A DNA stretch of 64,000 nt from Enterobacter asburiae (GCF_008080435.1 NZ_VRKN01000003.1:496001-560000), one strand, 5' to 3'. Positions 27,530-36,825 are shown, counted from the first letter of the stretch. Program-made: numbers and translations. Notes: generated from the letters alone by a model not told the origin.

Positions 27530-28729
27530 ATGTCGCAATACCGTACCTTTACCGCCCAGGACGCCGTGGAGTATGCCAGGCAGTTTGGCGGCCTTGATGA
27601 CCCATCATCGCTGGTGGAGGCGCAGGAGGTAGGCGACGGCAACCTCAATCTGGTTTTCAAAATTTTCGACAACGCAGGCGTGAGCCGCATCGTTGTAAAG
27701 CAGGCACTGCCCTACGTGCGCTGCGTCGGGGAGTCCTGGCCGCTGACGCTGGACCGCGCCCGTCTTGAAGCACAAACCCTGGTCGAGCACTACCAGCACA
27801 GCCCGCAGCACACCGTGAAAATCCACCACTTCGACCCGGAACTGGCGGTGATGGTGATGGAAGATCTCTCCAGCCATCGCATCTGGCGCGGCGAGCTGAT
27901 CAACAACATTTACTACCCGCAGGCGGCACGACAGCTGGGCGAATACCTCGCGCAAGCGCTGTTCCACACCAGCGATTTCTACCTGCACCCGCACGATAAA
28001 AAAGCGCTGGTGGCAAAATTCATCAACCCGGAGATGTGCGAGATCACCGAAGATCTGTTCTTCAACGATCCGTACCAGATCCACGAGCGCAACAGCTACC
28101 CGGCCGAGCTGGGAAATGACGTAGCGGCCCTGCGCGACGACGTTCAGCTGAAAATTGCCGTGGCCTCCCTGAAGCACCGTTTCTTTTCTCAGGCTGAAGC
28201 CCTGCTGCACGGCGATATTCACAGCGGGTCGATTTTTGTGGCCGACGGCAGCCTGAAAGCCATCGACGCCGAGTTCGGCTATTTCGGGCCGATTGGCTTT
28301 GATGTCGGCACCGCCATCGGCAACCTGCTGCTGAACTTCTGCGGTCTGCCGGGGCACCTGGGCATTCGCGATGCCGCCGCCGCACGCGAGCAGCGCCTGA
28401 CCGATATTCAGGAACTGTGGAACACCTTCGCGGAACGCTTCCAGGCACTGGCAAACGAGAAAGCCCGCGATGCGGCGCTCAGCGCACCGGGCTATGCCTC
28501 CGCGTTCCTGAAAAAGGTCTGGCATGACGCCATCGGCTTCTGCGGCACCGAGCTCATTCGCCGCAGCGTCGGGCTGTCCCACGTCGCGGATATCGACACC
28601 ATTCAGGATGAAGCCATGCGCCACGAATGTCTGCGCCACGCGATAACGCTCGGCAAAGCGCTGATTGTCATTGCCGACCGCATCGACAGCGCGGAAGATC
28701 TGGTGGCACGGGTGCGGCAGTACAGCTGA
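27530..28729 (+). CDS. mtnK: S-methyl-5-thioribose kinase MtnK
   Basis: MtnK phosphorylates 5-methylthioribose, the first committed step of salvage after the Pfs nucleosidase. The 399-residue product has a kinase-like fold of the aminoglycoside phosphotransferase type: [17 protein letters not shown] for the glycine loop, [14 protein letters not shown] as the catalytic loop, and [17 protein letters not shown] for metal binding. The ATG at 27530 has GAGGAG upstream; the longer frame starting at 27425 runs across the MetJ boxes and is rejected. Confidence 0.96.
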   Translation: MSQYRTFTAQDAVEYARQFGGLDDPSSLVEAQEVGDGNLNLVFKIFDNAGVSRIVVKQALPYVRCVGESWPLTLDRARLEAQTLVEHYQHSPQHTVKIHHFDPELAVMVMEDLSSHRIWRGELINNIYYPQAARQLGEYLAQALFHTSDFYLHPHDKKALVAKFINPEMCEITEDLFFNDPYQIHERNSYPAELGNDVAALRDDVQLKIAVASLKHRFFSQAEALLHGDIHSGSIFVADGSLKAIDAEFGYFGPIGFDVGTAIGNLLLNFCGLPGHLGIRDAAAAREQRLTDIQELWNTFAERFQALANEKARDAALSAPGYASAFLKKVWHDAIGFCGTELIRRSVGLSHVADIDTIQDEAMRHECLRHAITLGKALIVIADRIDSAEDLVARVRQYS

Positions 28730-28733
28730 TTTT

Positions 28734-28769
28734 CTCCCTCTCCCTTTGGGAGAGGGCCGGGGTGAGGGC
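28734..28769. repeat. CTC-rich palindromic repeat, copy 2
   Basis: CTCCCTCTCCC, a short loop, and GGGAGAGGGCCGGGGTGAGGG follow the mtnK stop by four bases. The hairpin may serve as the mtnK transcript end. Confidence 0.75.
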
Positions 28770-28781
28770 ATCAAACCGCAC

Positions 28782-30023
28782 TTACCCCAAATACTCAATC
28801 ACCGATAACCCACCGTTATAATCCGTGCTGTAAATTATTCCCTGCGCATCCACAAACACGTCGCACGACTGGATCACCTGCGGACGATTGGGCCGCGTAT
28901 CCATCATTCTCTCCGGCGCGGCGGGCACCAGCGCACCGGTTTCCACCGGACGGTACGGGTTCGAAATGTCATACGCGCGCACGCCCGCGTTCTGATACGT
29001 CGCGAAAATCAGCGTCGAGCTGACAAAGCTCCCCGGCCGGTTCTCATGCAGGTTATGTGGGCCGAAATGCGCCCCTTTTGCCACGTAGTCGGTTTCATCC
29101 GGCTGCGGAAAGGTGGATATGCTCACCGGGTTCACTGGCTCGCGGATATCAAACAGCCAGATCAGCTTTTCGCCGTCCTGCTGGTTATCCAGCACCGCTT
29201 CGTCCAGCACCACCAGCAGAGAGCGGTCCGGCAGCGGCAGCGCGGTGTGCGTCCCGCCGCCAAACGGCGGGCTCCAGTTACGGTGGCTAATCAGCTTCGG
29301 TTGGGTGCGGTCCTTCACGTCGAGAAGCGTCAGGCCGCCGTCGCGCCAGCTGCCGTAGGCGGTATCGCCGGCAATAATCGCATGGTGCAGCGCGTAGCGT
29401 TTCCCTTCCGGCCAGTTCGGCTTCTCGCCTTCGGCCTGGTTCATCCCCGGCAGCCACCAGCGCCCCGCCACCTCGGGTTTACGCGGGTCAGCCAGATCGA
29501 TGGTCAGGAAGATGTAGTCGGTAAAGCCGTCGATCAGCGCTGAAACGTAGGCCCAGCGGCCGCCGACGTACCAGATACGGTGGATGCCGATGCCGCTCAG
29601 CGACAGAAAGCCGATTTCGCGCGGCCTGTCCGGCGTGGAGATATCAAAGACGCGCAGCCCGGCGCTCCAGCCTTTGTCGTTCACGTCGCTGACGGTCTCC
29701 CCCACCTGACGGGTGTAGTAGACCTTCTCGTCGGCAAAGCGGGCATCGGCAAACAGATCCCGGGCGTTAATCACCAGCAGCAGGTCGTCATGCGCCTGCA
29801 GGTGCACGTTCCAGGTGCCGGGCGGTGCGGGCACGTAGCCTGCCGCTTTCGGGTTTTTCGGGTCGCGCACGTCGACAATCGAAAAGCCCTGCGACACCAT
29901 ATGGCCGATATAGGCAAAGCCGCGATGCACCATCAGCTGTACGCCGTCCGGGCGACCACCCTGGTCGCTATGGCCAATCAGCCGCATATTGCGGCTGTAT
30001 TCGGGAGGGGGTAATTGAGTCAC
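28782..30023 (-). CDS. LVIVD-repeat beta-propeller-like protein
   Basis: This 413-residue protein has repeated units of the LVIVD type, visible as FSIVDVRDPKNPKAAGYV, LRVFDISTPDRPREIGFL, LTIDLADPRKPEVAGRW, LTLLDVKDRTQPKLISH, and VRAYDISNPYRPVETGAL, the pattern of a beta-propeller. No clear signal peptide is present, so it is probably cytoplasmic. The function is unknown. It lies downstream of the ABC importer genes on the same strand, separated from the binding protein by a BIME element, and may be part of that transcript. Confidence 0.8.
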   Translation of the reverse strand: MTQLPPPEYSRNMRLIGHSDQGGRPDGVQLMVHRGFAYIGHMVSQGFSIVDVRDPKNPKAAGYVPAPPGTWNVHLQAHDDLLLVINARDLFADARFADEKVYYTRQVGETVSDVNDKGWSAGLRVFDISTPDRPREIGFLSLSGIGIHRIWYVGGRWAYVSALIDGFTDYIFLTIDLADPRKPEVAGRWWLPGMNQAEGEKPNWPEGKRYALHHAIIAGDTAYGSWRDGGLTLLDVKDRTQPKLISHRNWSPPFGGGTHTALPLPDRSLLVVLDEAVLDNQQDGEKLIWLFDIREPVNPVSISTFPQPDETDYVAKGAHFGPHNLHENRPGSFVSSTLIFATYQNAGVRAYDISNPYRPVETGALVPAAPERMMDTRPNRPQVIQSCDVFVDAQGIIYSTDYNGGLSVIEYLG

Positions 30024-30037
30024 CTTATGCTCCTTAC

Positions 30038-30110
30038 GCCCGGTGGCGCTGCGCTTACCGGGCCTACGGGTGCGAAATGTAGGCCGGGTAAGGCGCAGCC
30101 GCCACCCGGC
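30038..30110. repeat. REP/BIME element upstream of LVIVD gene
   Basis: Paired REP units, GCCCGGTGGCGCTGCGC ... GGGCCTAC and GTAGGCCGGGTAAGGCGCAG ... CACCCGGC, lie in inverted orientation between the LVIVD gene and the binding-protein gene. Confidence 0.85.
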
Positions 30111-30116
30111 TTGGTT

Positions 30117-31181
30117 TTATTTATTTTTCGCTTCCAGCGTCGCAAACCACGGGGCGATAAAATCTTCGGTCTGGCCCCAGCCCGGAATAATTTTACCCAG
30201 AGACGCCACGTTCACGGCGCCCGGCTGGGCGGTCAGCAGCGCCTGTGGAATGGCGGCCGCTTTGAAAGCGTAAGTCGCAGGCGTCGCTTCCCCGGCTATC
30301 TTGTTCGCCACCAGACGCATGTTGGTCGCGCCAATCAGCTTCGGATCCACCGCCACGCTCACCTTCCACGGGCTGCCCGGCTCGCGCATCAACTGCAGAT
30401 CCTGGTTGGAGATGTCGATGCTGTAGAGTTTGATTTCGGTGCGGCCGTTCTCCTTCAGCGCTTTATACGCGCCCTGGCTGAAGGCGTCCCATGTGCCCCA
30501 GATGGCGTCGATTTTGCCCTTCGGGTATTTCGCCAGGATCGCGCCCACCTTGTTGGCGGTATCACCCTGCACGTCAGAGGAAACAGCGCCGATAGACTCC
30601 AGCTCTTTGATGTCCGGATACTGCTTTTGCAGCGCTTTATAGGCCGCCTGACGACGTTCCATCGGCGGGAAGCCCGCCACCCACAGCTTGACGATATTGG
30701 CCTTGCCGTTGAAATCTTTCGCCAGCTGGCCGAAAGAGAGGTTGGTCAGGGAGGCGTCGTCCTGCTGGGTGACGGTTACGCCCGGGATCTCGCCGTTCAC
30801 GGCAGTATCAAACACCGAGACTTTGATCCCGGCATCCACCGCTTTCTTCACCAGCGCGGTGGAGTACGGATCGCGCCCCTGAGAGAGGATAATCCCGTCA
30901 TATTTCTGGCTGATCGCCTGGTTAACGAAGTCCTGGAATTTGGCGTCGTCGCCGTTGCTTAAAAAGGTGCTGACCTTAAAGCCGAGCTTTTTCCCTTCCT
31001 GAATTGCCCCCGCAATAAACTGCGTGGTGTTGTCGTCTGAGCCAAGGTTACGGATCACCGCGATGCGGATCGGGCCGTCATGGTTCGCAATGGCAGCCGG
31101 AAGCGGCGCGGGCGTAGCTGCGAAGCCTGGCAGAGAAGTGAGCAACCCAAGTGCCACCCAAGAGAGTGCAATCTTTTTCAT
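30117..31181 (-). CDS. Sugar ABC transporter periplasmic binding protein
   Basis: This 354-residue precursor has a signal peptide (MKKIALSWVALGLLTSLPGFA-AT) and the two-lobe fold of the ribose/galactose-type binding proteins: IAVIRNLGSDDNTTQFIAGA, DGIILSQGRDPYSTALVKKA, AIWGTWDAFSQGAYKAL. It is made with the permease and double ATPase upstream. Ligand type is sugar-like by family. Position next to mtnK raises the possibility that it brings in methylthioribose, but residues that would prove this cannot be read from sequence alone. Confidence 0.88.
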   Translation of the reverse strand: MKKIALSWVALGLLTSLPGFAATPAPLPAAIANHDGPIRIAVIRNLGSDDNTTQFIAGAIQEGKKLGFKVSTFLSNGDDAKFQDFVNQAISQKYDGIILSQGRDPYSTALVKKAVDAGIKVSVFDTAVNGEIPGVTVTQQDDASLTNLSFGQLAKDFNGKANIVKLWVAGFPPMERRQAAYKALQKQYPDIKELESIGAVSSDVQGDTANKVGAILAKYPKGKIDAIWGTWDAFSQGAYKALKENGRTEIKLYSIDISNQDLQLMREPGSPWKVSVAVDPKLIGATNMRLVANKIAGEATPATYAFKAAAIPQALLTAQPGAVNVASLGKIIPGWGQTEDFIAPWFATLEAKNK

Positions 31182-31200
31182 TTTTTATCCCGTTGTGTTG

Positions 31201-32196
31201 TCAGCGTTTTTGTATGTAGGTCATCGCCAGTGCCACCGCGAGCACCAGCCCTTTTATAATGTCCATGGCGTAATACGGCACGGAGAGCATCACCAGCCCG
31301 TTCGACAGCACGCCGAGAATAACCGCCCCGACCAGGGTTCCCAGCGCATTCGGCTTGCCGGACCCGGCCAGTGAAAAGCCAATCCACGCCGCCGCTACCG
31401 CATCCATCAGGTACCCGCCGCCCGCATTCACCTGCGACGAACCAATGCGTGAAGCCAGCAAAATCCCGCCCAATCCCGCCAGCAGAGAGGCAATCACGTA
31501 GGCCGCCACCTTGTAGCGCGTGGTGCGAATGCCGGAGAGACGCGCGGCTTCGGGGTTGCCGCCAATGGCGTACATCCGGCGTCCGTGAGTGGTCAACGAG
31601 AGGCCAAGCTGCGCCAGCACGGTTACCACCAGCATGACGATCACGATGGTCGGCACCTGCCCCAGCAGGCTGAACGCTGCCGGAATGGTGCCTTCCGCCA
31701 TGTCGCCGCTCGGCAGCACCATGTTCTCGGTAATCGACCCGCCGTAGCTGTAGGTCATCGCCACGCCCTGAATGACAAACAGGCTGGCAAGCGTCGCAAG
31801 CATGTCCGGAATGCGCAGGATGACGATCAGAAAGGCATTAAACAGCCCCACCAGCGTACAGAGCGCGAGGGTGATCAGAATCGATTCGGTGGTACCAAAG
31901 CCGTGCCAGACGAAAAGCGAAATCACCAGCGCGTTCGCCAGCGACGCGGTTGAGCCCACGGAGAGGTCGAACCCGCCGATGGTCAATGATATCGACACGC
32001 CAATGGCAATCACCGTCACGATGGCAATCGAGCGCAGAATATTGATGATGTTGTTCGGATCGAGGAAGCTGTCCGACGCCAGGCCAAAGACGGCCACCAG
32101 CGCGACGACGGTCAACAGCATGCCCCACTTGTAGAGAAAATCGAAAATCTGCTGACGGCCAGACGCTGCCGCGTTCACTGAAAGGGCCTTGCTCAC
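31201..32196 (-). CDS. Sugar ABC transporter permease (RbsC/AraH type)
   Basis: This 331-residue inner-membrane protein has about ten helices and the family signature GGFDLSVGSTASLANALV, the FIVILRIPDMLATLASLFV segment, and GGNPEAARLSGI near the coupling helix. The start is the GTG at 32196, which overlaps the stop of the ATPase gene by four bases (GTGA); a longer frame into the ATPase gene is rejected. The RbsC-type fold means two copies make up the pore. Confidence 0.9.
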   Translation of the reverse strand: MSKALSVNAAASGRQQIFDFLYKWGMLLTVVALVAVFGLASDSFLDPNNIINILRSIAIVTVIAIGVSISLTIGGFDLSVGSTASLANALVISLFVWHGFGTTESILITLALCTLVGLFNAFLIVILRIPDMLATLASLFVIQGVAMTYSYGGSITENMVLPSGDMAEGTIPAAFSLLGQVPTIVIVMLVVTVLAQLGLSLTTHGRRMYAIGGNPEAARLSGIRTTRYKVAAYVIASLLAGLGGILLASRIGSSQVNAGGGYLMDAVAAAWIGFSLAGSGKPNALGTLVGAVILGVLSNGLVMLSVPYYAMDIIKGLVLAVALAMTYIQKR

Positions 32197-33695
32197 GACG
32201 CCGTTCCTCCGGTTGAATAATAAAGTAGTGTCTCTTCGCGGGCCTCGGCCCCGGCGATTTCCGCCACGATGCGCCCGTCCCACAGCACGCAGATGCGGTC
32301 GCACAATCCCACCAGCTCGGCAAATTCGCCAGAGGCGTAAATCACCCCTTTGCCCTCGCGCGCCAGGCCGTCAATCAGCTGGAACAGGTCGGTTTTGGCC
32401 TTCACGTCCACGCCTTTCGTCGGCTCGTCGAATATCAGCACGCTGGCGTCATTGCGCAGCCATTTACCGATGGCGACCTTCTGCTGGTTACCGCCGGACA
32501 GACGGCGCAGCACCTGCCCCGGCCCACGCGCACGCACGCCGACGCGAGCGATGACCTCTTCCGCCCAGCGCCACGCCTGACGATGACCGAACAGGCTCCA
32601 GCGCGAGAAGCTGTTATCGGCGCACACGGCAAGGTTCATGCTCACCGGCTCGTCGATAAAAATACCCTCTTTCCGCCGCTCCTCCGGCACCAGCGCCAGA
32701 CCGCGCAGCACGGAATCCACCGGATCGCGCGGCTGCCAGGATTGATGATTCAGCTCGCCGTGCGCCACGCGGCTTTTGGTGGCGCCAAACAGCGCCTTGC
32801 AGAGTTCGGTTTTCCCCGCGCCCGCCAGCCCGGCAATCCCGAGGATTTCGCCTTTACGCAGGTGCAGGGAGATATCTTTCAGCAACGCGTCATCGTGAAG
32901 CCCCTCAACGCGTAGCAGCGTTTCGTCGCCGTGCGGCGGTCGCGCGGGTGGATAGATATCGCTCAGCACGTGGCCGAGCATTTTCTCGACGATGGCTTCG
33001 CCGCTGAGGTCCGCCATCGGACCGGACTCGATCAGCTTGCCGTCGCGAAGCACCGTCAGGGTGTCGCAGATGGCCTTCAGCTCGTGAATGCGGTGGGAAA
33101 TAAACACCACGCCAATGCCCTGCTGCTTTAAACGTCTCACCACCGCAAACAGGCGCTCGCTCTCGTGCGCGTCCAGCGGCGCGGTGGGTTCATCAAGAAT
33201 CAAAAAACGGCAGTGATGGGACAAGGCGCGTGCCAGTAAAATCTGCTGCTTTTCGGCCAGCGAACAGCCGTCGATGGAATGGCGAACGTCCAGCGTAACG
33301 TCCAGCTGCGCCAGCGCCTGTCTCGCCTGCTGGCGGATCGCGCGCCAGTTGAAGCGATGCCCCGGCTGCGCCAGCTGGTCGAGCATGATGTTCTCGGCGA
33401 TGCTTAACCCCGGGATCAGCGCCACGTCCACTTCCTGCTGCACAAGGTGGATCCCCAGCCGTTTGGCATCCAGCGGTTCGCGGATGCTCACCGGCTGGTT
33501 GTTAATGCAGATCTCACCTTCGTAGTGGTCGTGCGTGCCGCACAGCACCGCCATCAGCGTCGATTTCCCCGCGCCGTTGGCGCCGGTCAGCGCGTGTACA
33601 GATCCGCCGGTTAAGGTGAAATTCACGCGCGACAGTGCCTGAAAGCCGGAAAAGGCCAGGCTGATACCGCGCATCTCAAGGCGACTGGAAACCAT
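32193..33695 (-). CDS. Sugar ABC transporter double ATPase (RbsA/MglA type)
   Basis: This 500-residue protein has two ABC domains in tandem. The first has Walker A GANGAGKST, signature SLAEKQQ, and Walker B LILDEPTAPLD; the second has a degenerate Walker A GLAGAGKTE, signature RLSGGNQQK, and LIFDEPTKGVD. This is the RbsA pattern. The start at 33695 (MVSSRLEMRGISLAF) has AAGGA nine bases upstream; a GTG at 33740 would add 15 residues. It is first in the operon with permease and binding protein, and divergent from hcxA. Confidence 0.9.
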   Translation of the reverse strand: MVSSRLEMRGISLAFSGFQALSRVNFTLTGGSVHALTGANGAGKSTLMAVLCGTHDHYEGEICINNQPVSIREPLDAKRLGIHLVQQEVDVALIPGLSIAENIMLDQLAQPGHRFNWRAIRQQARQALAQLDVTLDVRHSIDGCSLAEKQQILLARALSHHCRFLILDEPTAPLDAHESERLFAVVRRLKQQGIGVVFISHRIHELKAICDTLTVLRDGKLIESGPMADLSGEAIVEKMLGHVLSDIYPPARPPHGDETLLRVEGLHDDALLKDISLHLRKGEILGIAGLAGAGKTELCKALFGATKSRVAHGELNHQSWQPRDPVDSVLRGLALVPEERRKEGIFIDEPVSMNLAVCADNSFSRWSLFGHRQAWRWAEEVIARVGVRARGPGQVLRRLSGGNQQKVAIGKWLRNDASVLIFDEPTKGVDVKAKTDLFQLIDGLAREGKGVIYASGEFAELVGLCDRICVLWDGRIVAEIAGAEAREETLLYYSTGGTAS

Positions 33696-33795
33696 CCGCG
33701 TAAATCCTTCATTACTCTTCTGATTTATCGAATTTTTCACAGCTCCGGTTGACTGACAACGACGGAAAAGGCATAAGATAAAGCGAAATATTATT

Positions 33796-33823
33796 AGCCA
33801 TCCGGATGTCCAGACATAACATC
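33796..33823. promoter_or_regulatory. Possible operator between the ABC importer and hcxA
   Basis: The shared promoter has an inverted ATGTC-CA-GACAT (33806-33817). Three adjacent 8-mers from 33796 (AGCCATCC, GGATGTCC, AGACATAA) each match the MetJ consensus at five of eight positions. This is weak, but tandem; an unknown regulator is as likely. Confidence 0.3.
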
Positions 33824-33855
33824 GGGTTAGCGCTTGCTAAAAAAAGGACAACACC

Positions 33856-34944
33856 ATGAGCAACACCGATATCCGCGTCGTGCCTGGCCCGGCAAACTAC
33901 TTCTCACATCCCGGAAGCCTGACGCAGCTGGATAACTTCTTTACCCCAGAACAGCTTTCCCGCGCGGTGTGGATTTACGGCGAACGCGCAATCGAAGGCG
34001 CGCGCCCTTTCCTGCCGGCGAGTTTTAACGCGCCGGGGGCGAAACACCTGCTGTTTAAAGGCCACTGCAGCGAGCGCGACGTCAGGCATCTGGTGAATGA
34101 ATCGGGCAGCGACGCCAGCGTAGTGATTGGCGTCGGCGGCGGCGCGGTGATGGATACCGTCAAGGCCGTGGCGCGCCGCTTAGGGGTGCCGTTCGTGGGC
34201 ATCCCCACTATTGCCGCCACCTGCGCGGCGTGGACCCCGCTCTCCGTCTGGTACAACGATGCCGGTCAAGCGTTGCAGTTCGAGATATTTGACGACGCCA
34301 ACTTCCTGGTGCTGGTGGAGCCACAGATCGTCCTTAACGCCCCGGCGGAGTATCTGCTGGCGGGCATCGGCGATACGCTGGCGAAGTGGTACGAAGCGGT
34401 AGTCCTCGCCCCACAGCCTGAAAACCTGCCGCTGACCGTGCGGCTGGGCATCAACGGCGCGCTGGCGATCCGCGACGTGCTGCTGGCGCGCAGCGAAGAG
34501 GCGCTGGCCGACCAGCAGCGCGGCGACCAGACGCAAGCATTCCGGGACGTGGTGGATGCGATTATCGCCGGTGGCGGGATGGTCGGCGGTCTGGGCGAAC
34601 GCTATACCCGCGTGGCGGCAGCGCATGCGGTACACAACGGTTTGACCGTGCTGCCGCAGACGGAAAAATACCTGCACGGCACCAAGGTAGCCTACGGCAT
34701 TCTGGTGCAAAGCGCTCTGCTCGGTCAGGACGACGTACTGGCTCAACTGGTGGCGGCGTACCAGCGTTTTAACCTGCCAACCACGCTTCGCGAGCTGGAC
34801 GTTGATATTAACAGCCAGGACGAACTGGATAAGGTGATTGCCCATACCCTGCGTCCGGTGGAGTCGATTCACTATCTGCCGGTTGCGTTAAGCCCCGAGG
34901 TTCTGCGCGCCGCGTTTGAGAAAGTGGAATCCTTCAGCCGTTAA
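33856..34944 (+). CDS. hcxA: Hydroxycarboxylate dehydrogenase HcxA (YbdH)
   Basis: This 362-residue iron-containing alcohol dehydrogenase/GlyDH-like protein is homologous to E. coli YbdH, shown to reduce 2-oxoglutarate and 2-oxobutyrate with NADPH. The cofactor motif GVGGGAVMDTVKAVA is near residue 95; PTIAATCAAWTPLSVWY and the metal-binding region AAAHAVHNGLTVL are intact. In E. coli it neighbours ybdL; here the mtn block lies between. Its known 2-oxo acid substrates are close in form to KMTB, the salvage intermediate. Confidence 0.92.
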   Translation: MSNTDIRVVPGPANYFSHPGSLTQLDNFFTPEQLSRAVWIYGERAIEGARPFLPASFNAPGAKHLLFKGHCSERDVRHLVNESGSDASVVIGVGGGAVMDTVKAVARRLGVPFVGIPTIAATCAAWTPLSVWYNDAGQALQFEIFDDANFLVLVEPQIVLNAPAEYLLAGIGDTLAKWYEAVVLAPQPENLPLTVRLGINGALAIRDVLLARSEEALADQQRGDQTQAFRDVVDAIIAGGGMVGGLGERYTRVAAAHAVHNGLTVLPQTEKYLHGTKVAYGILVQSALLGQDDVLAQLVAAYQRFNLPTTLRELDVDINSQDELDKVIAHTLRPVESIHYLPVALSPEVLRAAFEKVESFSR

Positions 34945-35001
34945 TCGCTCTGACCGTCTATACCTAATGATGATTCTTACCACTCTCGTAACGAGGTCAT
35001 C

Positions 35002-35745
35002 ATGCAGATCGATTTAACAGGTAAAAAGGCGCTGGTTACCGGTGCCAGCCGCGGCTTGGGTCGTGCTATTGCACTGTCGCTGGCGCGCGCCGGTGCGGAT
35101 GTGATTATTACGTATGAAAAATCTGCCGATAAAGCCCAGGCGGTCGCCGAGGAGATTAAGGCGCTGGGACGACACAGCGAGGCTGTGCAGGCCGACAGCG
35201 CCAGCGCGCAGGCGATTCAGGATGCCGTCACCCATGCGGCGCGTTCCCTTGGCGGGCTGGACATTCTGGTCAACAACGCCGGGATCGCGCGCGGCGGCCC
35301 GCTGGAGTCCATGACGCTTGCTGACATCGACGCCCTTATCAACGTCAACATCCGCGGCGTGGTGATCGCCATTCAGGAAGCGCTGGTGCATATGTCAGAC
35401 GGCGGGCGCATTATCAACATCGGCAGCTGTCTGGCAAACCGCGTGGCGCAGCCGGGTATCACCGTCTACTCGATGACCAAATCTGCCCTTAACTCCCTCA
35501 CCCGCGGGCTGGCGCGTGATTTAGGACCGCGCGGCATTACCGTTAACCTGGTGCATCCCGGACCGACCAACAGTGATATGAACCCGGAAGACGGCGAACA
35601 GGCTGACTCGCAGCGTCAGCTTATTGCTTTGGGTCATTACGGTCAGCCGGAAGACGTCGCGGCGGCGGTCACGTTTCTTGCCAGCCCGGCCGCCGGGCAG
35701 ATCTCCGGTACGGGGCTGGACGTGGACGGCGGTTTGAACGCCTGA
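35002..35745 (+). CDS. SDR-family oxidoreductase
   Basis: This classical short-chain dehydrogenase has 247 residues. The cofactor loop TGASRGLGRA, the NNAG motif (VNNAGIARGG), the catalytic serine in INIGSC, and YSMTK (Y-x3-K) are all present. The end ISGTGLDVDGGLNA is also typical. The substrate is unknown. It is 57 bases downstream of hcxA on the same strand and is followed by a terminator, so it may share the hcxA transcript. Confidence 0.9.
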   Translation: MQIDLTGKKALVTGASRGLGRAIALSLARAGADVIITYEKSADKAQAVAEEIKALGRHSEAVQADSASAQAIQDAVTHAARSLGGLDILVNNAGIARGGPLESMTLADIDALINVNIRGVVIAIQEALVHMSDGGRIINIGSCLANRVAQPGITVYSMTKSALNSLTRGLARDLGPRGITVNLVHPGPTNSDMNPEDGEQADSQRQLIALGHYGQPEDVAAAVTFLASPAAGQISGTGLDVDGGLNA

Positions 35746-35762
35746 TCGCAATCTCCCTGCAA

Positions 35763-35789
35763 GCCTCTGTCGCCCGGCAGAGGCCTTTT
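35763..35789 (+). terminator. Terminator after the SDR gene
   Basis: A stem of GCCTCTG (35763-35769) and CAGAGGC (35778-35784) with an 8-base loop is followed by CTTTT, 18 bases after the SDR stop. Confidence 0.8.
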
Positions 35790-35928
35790 CGAGCCGCCTC
35801 GACGGTTCGCGTTTTGCCGCTTTCTCCCGTTTTATCTCCGCTCTACAGTACCCCATTAGAAATTCGGAATTTATCTAATAGTCTTATTATTTCCTTATAG
35901 TTTGTGTGGGTGTACAGTGGAGGTACGG

Positions 35929-36225
35929 ATGAAGATTGTCTGGTCAAAGAATGCAGAGAAAGAGTTTTCCAAAATCGATGGCCGATATCAGCGAAGAATC
36001 AAAGCAAAACTTGCTGAGCTGGACGATCGCTCAGCTCCCCGGCCCGATATCAAAAAAATATCGGCGACAGAAAATCATTTCCGGCTACGCGTTGGCGATT
36101 ACCGCATTCTGATTACACTCCGGAACGATCCCGATAACCATTGTTATGTTTTGGCCGTCAAGCGCAGAACATCAACGACCTACCTTCACGAGGAGAAAGC
36201 CCCCTATGGCTGTTCAGCTAATTAA
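35929..36225 (+). CDS. RelE/HigB-type toxin
   Basis: This 98-residue protein resembles RelE/ParE-family toxins: MKIVWSKNAEKEFSKIDGRY at the start, the FRLRVGDYRILITL motif (R-x-R-x-G-D-Y-R), and VLAVKRRTSTTYL at the end. Such proteins usually cut mRNA at the ribosome. The start at 35929 has GGAGG six bases upstream. The antitoxin gene overlaps its 3' end by 20 bases, and toxin-first order is typical of HigBA-like pairs. Confidence 0.88.
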   Translation: MKIVWSKNAEKEFSKIDGRYQRRIKAKLAELDDRSAPRPDIKKISATENHFRLRVGDYRILITLRNDPDNHCYVLAVKRRTSTTYLHEEKAPYGCSAN

Positions 36226-36610
36226 GGACGATGACGGAAAAACGCAGTACGTCGTTATTCCCTATGATGAATACTTTCGTATGTGCTTACAGATGGCAGA
36301 AATCGACGACGAAACCGACGATGACCTGGAGGATATTGAAGTCGAACACGATTGTTATGATGACGTAGGATTACCTGGTGAAGTGTGCGACGTCATGCAT
36401 AACGAGAACGTCAGCCTGCAGGCCGCGTGGCGTATCCTGCGCGGCATGTCCCAGCAGGAGGTGGCCGAGAAACTCGGCATCAGCCAGTCTGCCGTATCAC
36501 AGCTTGAGGCCCTGGACTCGCGCCCGCAAAAACGCACCCGTGAAAAGCTGGCGGCAATTTATGGCTGCAAGCAGGAACAGATCAGCCTCTATTTACCGAA
36601 AGAGGGTTAA
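36206..36610 (+). CDS. HTH-type antitoxin
   Basis: This 134-residue protein has an acidic N-terminal part with a Phd/YefM-like stretch ([16 protein letters not shown], followed by [13 protein letters not shown]) and a C-terminal Cro-type [23 protein letters not shown] near residues 87-106. It is the expected antitoxin and autorepressor for the RelE-like toxin. The start at 36206 (MAVQLIKDD) has AGGAG upstream. Its stop overlaps that of the converging ybdD. Confidence 0.88.
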   Translation: MAVQLIKDDDGKTQYVVIPYDEYFRMCLQMAEIDDETDDDLEDIEVEHDCYDDVGLPGEVCDVMHNENVSLQAAWRILRGMSQQEVAEKLGISQSAVSQLEALDSRPQKRTREKLAAIYGCKQEQISLYLPKEG

Positions 36611-36804
36611 CAGCACTTCGCCCCGCCCTTGCCGCCGTAGCGGGCATCCTGGCGGTCGCGGAAAAATTCTTCATAGGTCATCGGCGTCTGGTCCGGATGG
36701 TTGACGCGCATATGCTCGACGTAGTTGTCGTAGTCCGGCACGCCAATCATCATTTTGGCGGCCTGGCCCAGGTACTTACCTGCTTTGGAGAGGGTGTCGA
36801 ACAT
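36607..36804 (-). CDS. ybdD: YbdD/YjiX family small protein
   Basis: This 65-residue protein ([20 protein letters not shown] then [12 protein letters not shown]) ends in a cysteine pair, GGKGGAKCC, and matches YbdD. It is always next to CstA-type carriers, and its YjiX relative works with BtsT in pyruvate uptake; it is thus a likely accessory subunit of CstA. The start at 36804 is the conserved one; the frame extends upstream into REP DNA. Confidence 0.93.
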   Translation of the reverse strand: MFDTLSKAGKYLGQAAKMMIGVPDYDNYVEHMRVNHPDQTPMTYEEFFRDRQDARYGGKGGAKCC

Positions 36805-36825
36805 AATTTTGGTCTCACAGGAAAT

